A stretch of DNA of 64,000 bases from Anaerosolibacter sp. GTDB lineage: Bacteria > Bacillota > Clostridia > Peptostreptococcales > Thermotaleaceae. Shown in pieces: positions 40,893 through 50,378 of the stretch. The DNA lies in assembly GCF_029240175.1 (NCBI RefSeq), contig NZ_JARBTM010000001.1:124001-188000 (forward strand), written 5' to 3'. The first letter of the stretch is position 1. Each line of letters opens with the position of its first letter. The notes under the pieces are model-generated. The model saw only the letters and a list, made by a program, of their open reading frames with translations, was not told where the DNA came from and made no database searches. The translations under genes were made by a program, and so were the position numbers.

Positions 40893-41576
40893 TTGGATGC
40901 ACCTAGGATTTTGATCGTGGAAGATGAAGTAAAGATTGCCCGTTTTTTAGAACTGGAACTGAAATATGAAGGTTATCATGTGACCTTAGCCTATGATGGT
41001 CGATCGGGCTTACAAGAAAGTCTCCAAGGCACCTTCGACCTTATTATACTAGATGTGATGCTGCCAAGTCTCAATGGCATGGAGGTTTGCCGCCGTATTC
41101 GTCAGACCATGGAAACACCGATCATCATGCTAACTGCCAAGGATGATACCATGGATAAGGTGATGGGATTGGACTTGGGTGCTGATGATTATGTCACGAA
41201 ACCATTTGCCATCGAAGAATTATTGGCTAGAATTCGGGTAGCCCTAAAGCGTAAAAAAAATCTGACGCATTCTTCAAAACCTCTTTCTATTAATGGTTTG
41301 AAGCTGGATTTAGAGCAGCATTTGGTAACATATCAAGATGAGACCGTTGACTTGACCAAAAGGGAATTCGATTTATTGAGATACCTTATGGAAAACCAGA
41401 ATATCGTTTTGACCCGGGACAAAATCCTTGAAGCTGTATGGGGATACGACTATCTTGGAGATACCAATGTGGTGGATGTATATATCCGATATCTGAGAAG
41501 CAAAATTGATGAAAAATACAACCAGAAGTTCATCCATACCATTCGAGGGGTGGGATACCTTTTCAAAGATGAATAG
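40893..41576 (+). CDS. OmpR/PhoB-family response regulator
   Basis: A 227-residue response regulator. The receiver domain (1-120) has the acidic pair ED at the N-terminus, the phospho-acceptor Asp54 in LIILDVMLP, and the conserved Thr/Lys (MLTAKDD, VTKPF). The C-terminal OmpR winged helix (about 130-227) includes LTKREFDLLRYLMENQN and VVDVYIRYLRSKID. The start is TTG at 40893, with AGGAG nine nt upstream. Its stop overlaps the kinase start by 8 nt, so the pair is translationally coupled. Target genes unknown. Confidence 0.9.
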   Translation: MDAPRILIVEDEVKIARFLELELKYEGYHVTLAYDGRSGLQESLQGTFDLIILDVMLPSLNGMEVCRRIRQTMETPIIMLTAKDDTMDKVMGLDLGADDYVTKPFAIEELLARIRVALKRKKNLTHSSKPLSINGLKLDLEQHLVTYQDETVDLTKREFDLLRYLMENQNIVLTRDKILEAVWGYDYLGDTNVVDVYIRYLRSKIDEKYNQKFIHTIRGVGYLFKDE

Positions 41577-43101
41577 TCTAAAAAAAATCTTTCGACTGCT
41601 GTATCAGCTTATTTTATTTCTGTTTTACGGCATAAAGATATTGATCAAAGGCCTTCCCTATCTCTTTGAAGGTATTGGTTGGATATTTCAATCCTTTGGG
41701 AAGATTTTCAAGGGTGCTAGACAACGGATTCGAAGGCTTTTCCGCTTTTCTATCACCTTTAAAATCACCGTGGTTTACGCCTTGATTATATCTATTCTGT
41801 TGCTCCTCTCCAACGCCAGTATCCTCCTGGGCTTTCGTTTCTTTCTCTTGGAGCAGGTTCGCAAGGATGTAGAACGAAATACCCAATTTATCTTAGCCTA
41901 TTATACAGATGAAAACGGCCAAATCGCCCAAGAAAACATTGTTGATCTTGCAAAGCAGGAAGATCTAGAGATTCATATTTTTGACAGGGAAAATATCATT
42001 GTATATAGTACGGAGGAGGATCACGCCAATATCCAATTGTTCTTACAACTGGATTCTCCCACAGTCCTGGATCAAAATTATGGTCAATACATGGTACTAA
42101 CAAAGTCTATCCCCACAAGCACTAAAAATCACTTTATTCAAGTGGAAAAAAATATGAAAACTGACAACGCATATATTCAGATTCTTGGCCTTGTACTATT
42201 GGCTGTAAACGGTATTGGTATTGTCATGATTCTAATCATCGGCTCCAGTATCAGCAGGAGAATGCTAAAGCCCATTGAAACCATGACTGAAACCGTTAAG
42301 AATATTAATATTTATGATTTAAATCGCCGATTAGATGTGAGGGGCTCTCAGGATGAATTGAAAGAGCTGGCAGAAACCTTTAATGAGATGTTCGATGGTA
42401 TTCAAGCCTCCTATGATCGACAAAATCAATTTGTATCAGACGCTTCCCATGAACTGAGAACACCTATTGCTGTGATTCAAGGCTATGCCAATCTATTGGA
42501 TCGTTGGGGAAAGGATGACCGCGCAGTGTTGGAAGAGTCCATTTATGCCATCAAGGGAGAGGCAGAAAACATGCAGTCCCTTATGGAGAAACTTCTGTTT
42601 TTAGCTAGAAGCGACAAGGGTTTACAAAAGCTGGACATCGAAGAATTTGTGCTCAACGATTTGCTGGACGAGGTGACCAAAGAAACGCGACTAATTGATG
42701 ATAACCACGACATTCAATACACCTCAAAAGAAAAGATCAGCATTCAGGCTGATCGCAAAAATCTAAAACAGGCATTACGGGTTTTTATAGACAATAGTGT
42801 AAAGTTTACACCATCTGGCGGCGTCATTCATCTTGAGACCTTTCTTCAGAAAAAGCATGCTGTTATCGTCATTGAGGATACGGGTGCAGGCATACCGAAA
42901 GAAGACATACCCCATATTTTTGATCGTTTCTATCGCTCAGATAAATCCAGAACGAAGGCCAGTGGTGGTCACGGTCTTGGTCTATCTATTGCTAAGCTGA
43001 TCATTGATCGTCACAAGGGGCATATTGAAGTAGAAAGCACTGTCCAAGTAGGTACCAAGATAAGGATTTATTTGCCTTTACCAAAGGTGAAAAAAATGTA
43101 G
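41569..43101 (+). CDS. Sensor histidine kinase
   Basis: A 510-residue membrane sensor kinase. An unusual basic, amphipathic N-terminal extension (about 1-60) precedes TM1 (about 66-90). Then come an extracytoplasmic sensor region, TM2 (about 203-228), HAMP (about 229-282), HisKA with phospho-acceptor His294 in SDASHELRTPI, and HATPase_c with N box, DTGAGIP and GHGLGLS. ATG 41569 overlaps the response-regulator stop. The longer frame from 41506 is ruled out by that overlap. The stop TAG (43099-43101) is formed by the first bases of the repeat element at 43098, so the native C-terminus may have been altered by its insertion. Confidence 0.88.
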   Translation: MNSLKKIFRLLYQLILFLFYGIKILIKGLPYLFEGIGWIFQSFGKIFKGARQRIRRLFRFSITFKITVVYALIISILLLLSNASILLGFRFFLLEQVRKDVERNTQFILAYYTDENGQIAQENIVDLAKQEDLEIHIFDRENIIVYSTEEDHANIQLFLQLDSPTVLDQNYGQYMVLTKSIPTSTKNHFIQVEKNMKTDNAYIQILGLVLLAVNGIGIVMILIIGSSISRRMLKPIETMTETVKNINIYDLNRRLDVRGSQDELKELAETFNEMFDGIQASYDRQNQFVSDASHELRTPIAVIQGYANLLDRWGKDDRAVLEESIYAIKGEAENMQSLMEKLLFLARSDKGLQKLDIEEFVLNDLLDEVTKETRLIDDNHDIQYTSKEKISIQADRKNLKQALRVFIDNSVKFTPSGGVIHLETFLQKKHAVIVIEDTGAGIPKEDIPHIFDRFYRSDKSRTKASGGHGLGLSIAKLIIDRHKGHIEVESTVQVGTKIRIYLPLPKVKKM

Positions 43102-43237
43102 GGGCGAACAGTGTTCGCCCGCTATTTATTCGATACAGCCTGTAGGTGTTGCATAGTATCTGTGGTCTGCGGGCGATTCGTGAATCGCCCCTACTCTTTT
43201 AACCTCAACCTTAGCCTTAACCTCGATCTTCCCCTAC
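43098..43237. repeat. Inverted-repeat element B filling the gap between two convergent genes
   Basis: The core GTAGGGGCGA...TCGCCCCTAC (43098-43193) contains two hairpins (GGGCGAA/TTCGCCC and GGGCGATTC/GAATCGCCC). A tail of AACCTC, AACCTTAGCC, TTAACC units follows, then a last CCCCTAC (43231-43237). The left GTAG gives the kinase stop, and the right CTAC gives the stop of the opposite gene. Confidence 0.75.
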
Positions 43238-44127
43238 GATACCACCCAATATACCCGATTGTTTTCTATCTGGGATCGGATTTTCTTTTGATCGGATAAG
43301 GCACTGATATGGGCCATGATGGCTGTATGAAACAGATAATATTGCCCTAGGTTGGTACAGTGAATTTCATAGGCATCACAGACATGCTGCACCAGCTCTT
43401 CCGTAGTCTGGGGCTCTGCCAAAAGGGTGCCAATACACTGATCAATCTCATCCAACACCTGAAAATTTATGTCCACCACTTCTTTCACATCCTGGATCGG
43501 CCCACTATGGGATGGGATGTACCATTCATAGTTCGTCCCTTTCAACCAATGCAAAGTATCCCGGTGTTTTTGAATATCCATATTAAAAGGAATCTTATGC
43601 TTCTTCAATATCTCCTCCGCAACGAAGACATCGCCGCAGAATATGACGTTATCCATTTCAATGCCGATTTGATTCATGGAATGCCCTGGTAAAGAACGAA
43701 CCCTAAGGGACAGTCCCAGAATCTCCAAGGTCTCTTCTTCACTGCCAATGACATAATCCACAGGGGAAGGCTTTCCCATCAGGAATTTGTTGTGTAGTTC
43801 TTTCACAGGGTTTGCCCCTGAGAAGAGGTACATGGGTTCAAAATACGGGTATTTTATGGCTGCCTCTTCAATGGCAGGGGCGTAGATCATAGCCCCTGTT
43901 TTTTCCTTTATGTAGGCATTCCCGCCAAAATGGTCTGCATGGGAATGGGTGTTGATCACCGCTTTTACATCAAGCCCTTCTTTTTCCAATAAATTTATGA
44001 TCTTCTTCCCTACAGCGTCCTCTAGTCCTGTGTCGATAAGAATAACATCATTCCCCTGAACAATGCAGCCTATATTCACCACATTGGGTATGTAATAAAT
44101 CTGACCTTTGATTTTCTTTAACTCCAT
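43234..44127 (-). CDS. Metallo-beta-lactamase-fold hydrolase
   Basis: A 297-residue MBL-fold protein with the metal-binding THSHADHFGG (His, Asp, His), LPGHSMNQIG (third His), FCGDVF (bridging Asp) and IPSHSGP (last His). A C-terminal helical/winged-helix-like region (about 215-297) resembles the extension of glyoxalase II-like or LACTB2-like enzymes. Substrate unknown. GGAGGA precedes ATG 44127. The stop codon lies inside element B, so the last residues (RVYWVVS) may be affected by that repeat. Confidence 0.82.
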   Translation of the reverse strand: MELKKIKGQIYYIPNVVNIGCIVQGNDVILIDTGLEDAVGKKIINLLEKEGLDVKAVINTHSHADHFGGNAYIKEKTGAMIYAPAIEEAAIKYPYFEPMYLFSGANPVKELHNKFLMGKPSPVDYVIGSEEETLEILGLSLRVRSLPGHSMNQIGIEMDNVIFCGDVFVAEEILKKHKIPFNMDIQKHRDTLHWLKGTNYEWYIPSHSGPIQDVKEVVDINFQVLDEIDQCIGTLLAEPQTTEELVQHVCDAYEIHCTNLGQYYLFHTAIMAHISALSDQKKIRSQIENNRVYWVVS

Positions 44128-44201
44128 CTATTTTCCTCCATTTCCAAATACCCTTAAAAATTATTCCCCTGTCTATATCATTGCCATATCTTTCTCCATC
44201 A

Positions 44202-45101
44202 CTACATGAACAATAGAGAAACTCCAACCACGGTAATCAACGCGCCAATAATCTCCTTCATCGATACCTTCTCCTTAAATATAAGAATTGCGGCAGGAAT
44301 AATCAATATTCGATTGATGGACATTATGGTAGACGCAACCCCAGTTGTTGTATGCTGCACCGCCAAAAGGGAAAAAGATACACCCACAAAGGGACCAAAG
44401 AATGCGCCTATGGTTGTATTTTTCATGGCATTCAGATCTTTCAATGATTCATAGATTTTACCCCAGCTTTTTGCAAAGGTAACGACTACAGCAAAGCCAA
44501 TGATACCAGCGATAATTCTAATCTGAGTAGCAGCGAAGGCATCATAAGCCCCCATACCATATTTACTTAGAATCAATCCAAAGGCTTGACCCAAGGCACC
44601 AATGAAGGCATAGACTAATCCCTTTAAGGGATGGGAAAGTTCTACTTTCTTTTCTTCTGTAGATCCCCTTACCAGAACCACTAAGGCGATCCCGCCTATG
44701 GTGATAAACATACCTAATAAGTCTACCAAGGTCAAGGTTTCTCCCATAAGAATGAATCCTGCCAATGCCGTGATTGGCGGCACTGTAGCCATAATCAGCA
44801 TAGAAATTCTAGAACCTATTTCTACATAGGCCTGAAACAAAAATAGGTCTCCTATGACAAAGCCCACCATCCCAGACAATGTCAGCCAAATCCATGCCTC
44901 TCTGGTGGCATCCAAGGGTAGAAACATTCCTCTTGAAAAGGTGGTATATAAACCAATCAAAACAAAAGCCATCACAAGACGAATAATATTTACTGATAGA
45001 GAACCTATTCTGCGTCCCGCCTTTTCAAAAGCTACTGCCGTAATGGTCCAGCATACTGCGGTAATAAAGGATGCAATTTCCCCAAAATGTCCTTGAATCA
45101 T
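44202..45101 (-). CDS. EamA/DMT-family transporter
   Basis: A 299-residue, ten-helix membrane protein made of two EamA repeats. Characteristic pieces are FITAVCWTITAVAFEKAGRR at the start, MATVPPITALAGFILMGETL closing the first repeat, and IMSINRILIIPAAILIFKEKV closing the second. DMT proteins export amino acids or metabolites, and the substrate cannot be read. GGGGGA is 7 nt before ATG 45101. It lies upstream of the MBL gene on the same strand with a 74-nt gap. Confidence 0.85.
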   Translation of the reverse strand: MIQGHFGEIASFITAVCWTITAVAFEKAGRRIGSLSVNIIRLVMAFVLIGLYTTFSRGMFLPLDATREAWIWLTLSGMVGFVIGDLFLFQAYVEIGSRISMLIMATVPPITALAGFILMGETLTLVDLLGMFITIGGIALVVLVRGSTEEKKVELSHPLKGLVYAFIGALGQAFGLILSKYGMGAYDAFAATQIRIIAGIIGFAVVVTFAKSWGKIYESLKDLNAMKNTTIGAFFGPFVGVSFSLLAVQHTTTGVASTIMSINRILIIPAAILIFKEKVSMKEIIGALITVVGVSLLFM

Positions 45102-45205
45102 ATATTTCCCCCATTTCTCAAATGACCTAATCTCCTTTGTGCTAGATCACTATTTCGATATACGAATGATTACAGTAAAAAAATTTTATGTACGCAAAGA
45201 CCCAT

Positions 45206-45817
45206 CTACATCATCTTCATAAAATCATATAATAGCTTTAAGCCATAATAAATGATGATACTTCCACAAATCCAATTGATCCACCGTAACACTTTGCTAT
45301 TGATTAAGTTTCTAAAAATAGAAACGATGGTTGCAAGGCCCATGAACCATGTAAAAGATGCAGCACAGACACCATAAATGAATATCCTAGACGCCTCTAT
45401 GGGCAAAGATGCACGGAAACCACCTAAAAGAAGGGACCCATCTATCAATGCCTGGGGATTGAGCCAGGTTACAGCAAAGCAAATTCCTGCTGTTTCTAAA
45501 AGTGTCTTATTTACATTCACCCCTTGTTGAATCTCTGGCACTGATTTTACCAAGTTAACCCCAATATAAACTACGGCTGCCCCACCCACCAAGAGGATTC
45601 CCTTTTTTAAAAGGACAAATTGGTCCATCAATAATCCCATTCCAAAAAAGCAAGCAATTGCAAGGGAAATATCAAAAAAAATCGTAATGAATGCAACTTG
45701 ATATGCTCTAATTCTTTTCATACTTACTGCTGTGTTGATTACATATAGGTTCTGCATTCCTATGGGTGCCACATAAGCAAGTCCTAGCATAAAACCCTGT
45801 AATAGATATGAAACCAT
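45206..45817 (-). CDS. LysE/ArgO-family amino acid exporter
   Basis: A 203-residue, six-helix exporter of the LysE superfamily, close in layout to LysE/ArgO, which secrete basic amino acids. The conserved GLAYVAPIGMQNLYVIN near the N-terminus and TWLNPQALIDGSLLLGG in the middle are diagnostic. AAGGGGGAG is about 6 nt before ATG 45817. It follows azlCD on the same strand with a 37-nt gap, suggesting an amino-acid export cluster. No lysine riboswitch is seen upstream. Confidence 0.88.
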   Translation of the reverse strand: MVSYLLQGFMLGLAYVAPIGMQNLYVINTAVSMKRIRAYQVAFITIFFDISLAIACFFGMGLLMDQFVLLKKGILLVGGAAVVYIGVNLVKSVPEIQQGVNVNKTLLETAGICFAVTWLNPQALIDGSLLLGGFRASLPIEASRIFIYGVCAASFTWFMGLATIVSIFRNLINSKVLRWINWICGSIIIYYGLKLLYDFMKMM

Positions 45818-45854
45818 GTTTCTCCCCCTTCTCTTCCAATAATCTGATCTGGCA

Positions 45855-46175
45855 CTACATAATCATACCAAAACCTGACGATAAAATCATCCAGGTAGCG
45901 ATGATAGACCCTAATACGGGAATAATAATCCCTCCCCTAAACCATCCATATAATCCAGCGAAGAGTATTCCTACCATGGCTGCAGATGGCATGTCAGGCG
46001 TGGCTGAAAAAGCACCAGGGATAATGAGCGCACCTAGGGCTGCATAGGGAATAAACTGCAGGAATCTTTGGATTCTTTTGGACAGCTTCGTTTGAGAAAC
46101 AATAAAGAATGGAATCACCCTGGGTAGATAGGTAACTGCCATCATTCCCACAATCAATACAAGCATATCATTCAT
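45855..46175 (-). CDS. azlD: AzlD-family branched-chain amino acid export subunit
   Basis: A 106-residue protein with three to four membrane helices of the AzlD family, the small partner of AzlC. The family segment VTYLPRVIPFFIVSQTKLSK is present. Start: ATG 46175 overlaps the azlC stop (46168) by 8 nt, so the pair is coupled, and the longer frame from 46199 is inside azlC. Together they are expected to export branched-chain amino acids or analogues such as 4-azaleucine. Confidence 0.85.
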   Translation of the reverse strand: MNDMLVLIVGMMAVTYLPRVIPFFIVSQTKLSKRIQRFLQFIPYAALGALIIPGAFSATPDMPSAAMVGILFAGLYGWFRGGIIIPVLGSIIATWMILSSGFGMIM

Positions 46176-46881
46176 CCCTCTCCACTTCCTCTCCGTCAAA
46201 TATCCATGCCCCAGCAGCTGCCACCAAAAGAATTGTAAGAATTAGACTCCATCCTGAAGTTACAATCCTGGAATAACTCAGCACTGTATTCAATATTCCT
46301 GCTCCAAGAGCTAGGATTGTGACCACCTTCGATTTACGAACGGCTGGTACCAAAATTGCTGTAAACATGGCATACAGGGCAACCCCCATACTAGCTTTTA
46401 CTAATTCCGGTAATGCGCTGCCTAAAAGGTAGCCAAGGGCAGTTCCTCCTAGCCAAGACCCATAGGCAGCATACTCCATGGGCAATAGATAGTTTAACGT
46501 TAGCGTCCCTTGCCTTAAAGCCGCCACGGAAAAGGTCTCGTCGGTGACAGCGAAAGCTGCCAGCGGGATCCATCGCTTCCTTCGATCCTCCAATTTGGCT
46601 GCGAGAGAAGCACTCATCAGAAAATGACGGAAATTCATAAGCAGTGTTGCCAGGATAATTTCCCCCGCGCCTACACCTACAGCCAGTAAATTTAAGGCCA
46701 TAAATTGACTCGCTCCAGCAAAGACCAATACTGAAAACAGCATGGTATCCAAGAGAGAGACACCTTCTGTTTTCGCTAGAATACCAAAGGCCATGGCAAT
46801 GGGTATATAGCCAATCACTATGGGCACCCCGCTCTTTAGGCCCTCCTTGATATCTAACAGTTTCTGTTCTCCAAGCTCCAA
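46168..46881 (-). CDS. azlC: AzlC-family branched-chain amino acid export permease
   Basis: A protein of about 237 residues with several membrane helices, of the AzlC family. It shows GVPIVIGYIPIAMAFGILA near the N-terminus and FAGASQFMALNLLAVGVG, both family hallmarks. ATG 46896 lacks a ribosome site, but GGGAGGG sits six nt before an in-frame TTG at 46881, which I prefer. Both are possible. It is the first gene of azlC-azlD-lysE. Confidence 0.85.
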   Translation of the reverse strand: MELGEQKLLDIKEGLKSGVPIVIGYIPIAMAFGILAKTEGVSLLDTMLFSVLVFAGASQFMALNLLAVGVGAGEIILATLLMNFRHFLMSASLAAKLEDRRKRWIPLAAFAVTDETFSVAALRQGTLTLNYLLPMEYAAYGSWLGGTALGYLLGSALPELVKASMGVALYAMFTAILVPAVRKSKVVTILALGAGILNTVLSYSRIVTSGWSLILTILLVAAAGAWIFDGEEVERDE

Positions 46882-46965
46882 AGAAATCCCTCCCATCCCA
46901 GTTGATCAACAATACATATTGTAGTAATTATAGTAGTGCCTCGGCGGGATGTCAATAACATTCAA

Positions 46966-46990
46966 AAGACGCCTATAAAAGGCGTCTTCC
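46966..46990 (-). terminator. Intrinsic terminator of the ABC transporter operon
   Basis: AAGACGCC/GGCGTCTT stem (46966-46973 with 46981-46988) with a T-run on the minus strand, just past the permease stop at 47000. Confidence 0.8.
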
Positions 46991-46999
46991 TATGGATAT

Positions 47000-48349
47000 T
47001 TACTCGGAGCGAATGGCTTCTAAGGCACTCAGATTCATGGCCCTCCTTGCTGGTGAGAATCCAGAAACAAGTCCTACTATCGTTGAGAAAGCCAGCGCTG
47101 CCATGGCTAACTGAAAGGGAATCACCGAAATTCCAGTGTTCCCACCCATACCACCAAGGAATCCTCCACCAATCTTATTTAATCCAAGGGAAATCAAATA
47201 GCTTAGTACAAGACCCAGCAAACCGCCACCAAAGCCAATCATACCTGCTTCCAGTAGAAATAGCTTTCGAATATCTGTCAAATCTGCACCTAACACCTTC
47301 ATGACTCCAATTTCTCGCGTTCTTTCATAAATACTCATTACCATGGTATTAGTAATGCCAATGGCTGCAACAAATAAACTCACAGCGCCGATACCACCTA
47401 AAATAGCCTGCATCTTTCTTGAGGTTTCTTTCATAGATTTAAGCATATCTGTCAAACTGAAAGGCTGAAAACCCATGGTTTTAATTTGTTCCTGTACAGC
47501 TTCCACTTGGTTAATATCTTCTACCTTTACACTGACTCGCTCATACTGATCATTCTGTTGGCTTCCCCTTCGTCTCTGCCCTTCCCCCTGCTCAGTTCTT
47601 TGGCTTTCCTCAAGAATTTTCTGAAGCGTATCCATATGCATATAGGCGTTATAGTCTTTCTCACTTTGACTTTCTTGAAGAATACCTACCCCCTTCACCT
47701 TATAAAGTTTCGGCGGTTTCTGGTTAGGATCCCTTTCTACACCTGCCATTCGCCTTTCCCCGTATTCCATACTCGTGGTTAAAATCAGCTTATTGTTCAT
47801 CAGATCAATCTTAGGAGGCTCTGGTCCCATGGGTCCAAACTGTGGATTACGAAGACGTGGATTATAAAAATTCATGGTTATTTGTTTACCAAAAACAATT
47901 GCATCCTTATCAGAAGCCATAAGCAAGCGCCCTGTCTCCACTTTAAAGTCAAAGACCTCCATAAGTTCGGGTTGAATGCCGATAACAGGAAGATTACCCA
48001 TCATTTTTCCTGCCACAATTCGAACATAAGCAGTCTTGATAGGCATAACGCCTTGAACCCCTTGAATTTGGCGGATACTGTTCACCGCATGGTCATCAAG
48101 CTTTAAGTCTTTTCCACCACCAGGTGCTATACCCTCTCCATAAAATCCATAGTTGTTCACGTCGATCAAATTTAAACTACCCATTCTAGAAAGCTGCTCT
48201 TTAAAGCTATAATCCATGGCAATACCTAATGACAGCATAACAACAATGGAACTGGTGCCAATCACCACACCTAAAATCGTGAGCAATGTTCTAGTTTTCC
48301 TCCGCAGCAAGTTGCCTAAGGCCATCTTGATTAAGTCCAGATTATTCAT
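47000..48349 (-). CDS. MacB-like ABC transporter permease
   Basis: A 449-residue permease with the MacB layout: one N-terminal helix (NLLRRKTRTLLTILGVVIGTSSIVV), a large extracytoplasmic domain (about 50-310) and three C-terminal helices of the FtsX type (LGGIGAVSLFVAAIGITNTM; SIYERTREIGVMKVLGA; FSPARRAMNLSALEAIRSE). Type VII ABC systems use mechanotransmission to expel substrates or drive envelope events. It overlaps the preceding gene by 8 nt. With the ATPase and the CARDB-like protein it makes a three-gene operon. Confidence 0.87.
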   Translation of the reverse strand: MNNLDLIKMALGNLLRRKTRTLLTILGVVIGTSSIVVMLSLGIAMDYSFKEQLSRMGSLNLIDVNNYGFYGEGIAPGGGKDLKLDDHAVNSIRQIQGVQGVMPIKTAYVRIVAGKMMGNLPVIGIQPELMEVFDFKVETGRLLMASDKDAIVFGKQITMNFYNPRLRNPQFGPMGPEPPKIDLMNNKLILTTSMEYGERRMAGVERDPNQKPPKLYKVKGVGILQESQSEKDYNAYMHMDTLQKILEESQRTEQGEGQRRRGSQQNDQYERVSVKVEDINQVEAVQEQIKTMGFQPFSLTDMLKSMKETSRKMQAILGGIGAVSLFVAAIGITNTMVMSIYERTREIGVMKVLGADLTDIRKLFLLEAGMIGFGGGLLGLVLSYLISLGLNKIGGGFLGGMGGNTGISVIPFQLAMAALAFSTIVGLVSGFSPARRAMNLSALEAIRSE

Positions 48350-50378
48350 CGGCTGTCACTTCCTCCAGCTTTTTCTTCCGCTTTTTACGCCAAACTACCC
48401 CGACTCCACCAATACCCAATAAGAAAATACTCATAAGGATCCAAGCTTTCATTGACAATCCCTGCTGTGGTTTGGGCATCTCCATGGATGGATCTGGCAT
48501 TGGAGGTGCAGGCATTTCCATGGCTTGAATTTGAAATTCCTTTTCAATGGCATAATGTTCACCAATTTCATTATCATATTCAAATATTACTTTCCCAGCC
48601 AAATTTCCAGTCTTGCCAGGAATGACAGTTACATCATAATAATTGTCCTTACCAGCTTCTAGATTTCCTATGTATAAGCTTCCATCTCTTATTTCAAAGT
48701 CTCCTTCGGTTCGAATCATCAAATTCCGGATGAGTGCCCGACCTACATTGTAAAAGTCCATTGTAACACCCACAGCGCTGCCCACTAAATTTTCAGTGGG
48801 TACTTCTGCATCGGAGATTAATAGCTTCGTTTCTTGAATGACTGGAATACTGATGACCTCCTTAGCCGCAAGCTTTTCTCCTTTATGATCCTCATATTCT
48901 ATGTCTGCAGCGATGTTATAGGTCTTATAACTTGCATCGATCTTTGGCTTTAGGATGAGGCTCTTTTCCACTCTTCCCCCAGCAGAAATCTCTCCGATAT
49001 AAAAGGAGCTGCTGCTGCCCACTGGAGAAAATACACCCTCGTCAGCACTAAGACTTACCTTCACATTTCGCACAGCGCTTCCCTTGTTGGTATTGAAAAA
49101 AGAGATGTTTAAAGGGAAATTCTCTCCCGCTTTTACAAATTCTCCATTATAGTCATAATTATCAATAATGATTTTCGGTACGCCGCTTTTGTCTCCTTGA
49201 TCATTGACCAATATGCCCACATATTGGCTGATACTTTGGGTAGTCTTGGATCTTCCATTCATTACATCATAGGCTACGTTGATTTTCACTGGATAGTTTT
49301 TGGACTCAATGCCGTCCTTGGCAAATAAAACAAACTCGAAACTTCTACTTTCACCTGGGGGTAATCCTTTTATATTTCTCACCGGGGATGATTTGGGCAA
49401 TATTTCATTTCCTCCATCAATGCTTACCTGAAGGCCTTCTGTCTCTGCATTACCAACATTCTTCAAATCAAAAGAAATCTTAAAGTCATTATTTGTCCCA
49501 ACGATTCCACCAGGATATGTTAGATTTTCAAAAGAAAAGTTCGTTTCTTTTAAACCTGCCCCATCCACAGGAAGATATATCTTCGTTTCATTTTTGTAGA
49601 CTTTGTTGTACTCATCCTTATAATCCATGGTAAGGTCTAAGCTATAGGTTCCGTCTTCCATGGTGGAAGCCGCAGAAATTTTAAAAATAACACTTTGCTG
49701 TTTGCCGCCCTCTAATGTCTTTATTTTTTGAGTATCTACGGTAGAACCTAAGATGAGACCGTCGTTTGAAAATCCACCTAAGCGCACGTCCACATCTTTA
49801 ACAGTCAAATCTCCTGTGTTTTCTATATGCAGTGTTACAGATTTTGTTCTGCCACTGGTTAAAGCATCTCCTTCTATACTTACCTTATTAACTTGTAAAG
49901 AGGGTATCTTAAGATTGTTTTCTATTTTTACATTTACCGTGTCAGCTTGATTAAATGAACCCCCGCTTAGACTAGTACACTCGATATTAAATTTGAGTGG
50001 ATATATCTTTCCTTCCACATTTGATTTTACTTTAAAGTAGAAAACAGCCTCCTCCTTACCGTGACCGTTTATCTCATGGATTCTCCTTTTTGTCGCCATT
50101 TCATCAATATCAAAGGGATAACTATTTGGATCGTCAATGACCGGCGTAACGATTACATTCCTTGCAGTGCCCACATTGGTATTCTCAATGGGAATTGCAA
50201 GTCTTGCTTCTTCTCCTGCTTTAAATATAGGCATTTTTGTGTTTCTTCCAATCACAAGGTTTGGACTTCCCATGTAAGGATCTACATCTGTTTCCGTTTC
50301 TGTGACAGCATAGCTTGTAGGATAAACGCCCATTAAGATAATGATAAACACAAGTATGTAAAGAAATGAATTTTTCAT
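48342..50378 (-). CDS. Secreted CARDB/COG1361-like protein, ABC transporter accessory
   Basis: A 678-residue exported protein: signal peptide (about 1-25), then four to five beta-sandwich repeats of CARDB/COG1361 type (recurring patterns such as LHIENTGDLTVKDVDVRL, ISFNLKNVGN-like and FFNTNKGSAVRNVKVSL), a proline/methionine-rich linker (MPAPPMPDPSMEMPKP) and a C-terminal membrane helix with a basic cytoplasmic tail. It starts inside the ATPase stop (ATGA overlap) and ends inside the permease start. It occupies the operon position of the MacA adaptor, so it may act as an extracytoplasmic partner. That role is inference. Confidence 0.75.
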   Translation of the reverse strand: MKNSFLYILVFIIILMGVYPTSYAVTETETDVDPYMGSPNLVIGRNTKMPIFKAGEEARLAIPIENTNVGTARNVIVTPVIDDPNSYPFDIDEMATKRRIHEINGHGKEEAVFYFKVKSNVEGKIYPLKFNIECTSLSGGSFNQADTVNVKIENNLKIPSLQVNKVSIEGDALTSGRTKSVTLHIENTGDLTVKDVDVRLGGFSNDGLILGSTVDTQKIKTLEGGKQQSVIFKISAASTMEDGTYSLDLTMDYKDEYNKVYKNETKIYLPVDGAGLKETNFSFENLTYPGGIVGTNNDFKISFDLKNVGNAETEGLQVSIDGGNEILPKSSPVRNIKGLPPGESRSFEFVLFAKDGIESKNYPVKINVAYDVMNGRSKTTQSISQYVGILVNDQGDKSGVPKIIIDNYDYNGEFVKAGENFPLNISFFNTNKGSAVRNVKVSLSADEGVFSPVGSSSSFYIGEISAGGRVEKSLILKPKIDASYKTYNIAADIEYEDHKGEKLAAKEVISIPVIQETKLLISDAEVPTENLVGSAVGVTMDFYNVGRALIRNLMIRTEGDFEIRDGSLYIGNLEAGKDNYYDVTVIPGKTGNLAGKVIFEYDNEIGEHYAIEKEFQIQAMEMPAPPMPDPSMEMPKPQQGLSMKAWILMSIFLLGIGGVGVVWRKKRKKKLEEVTADE

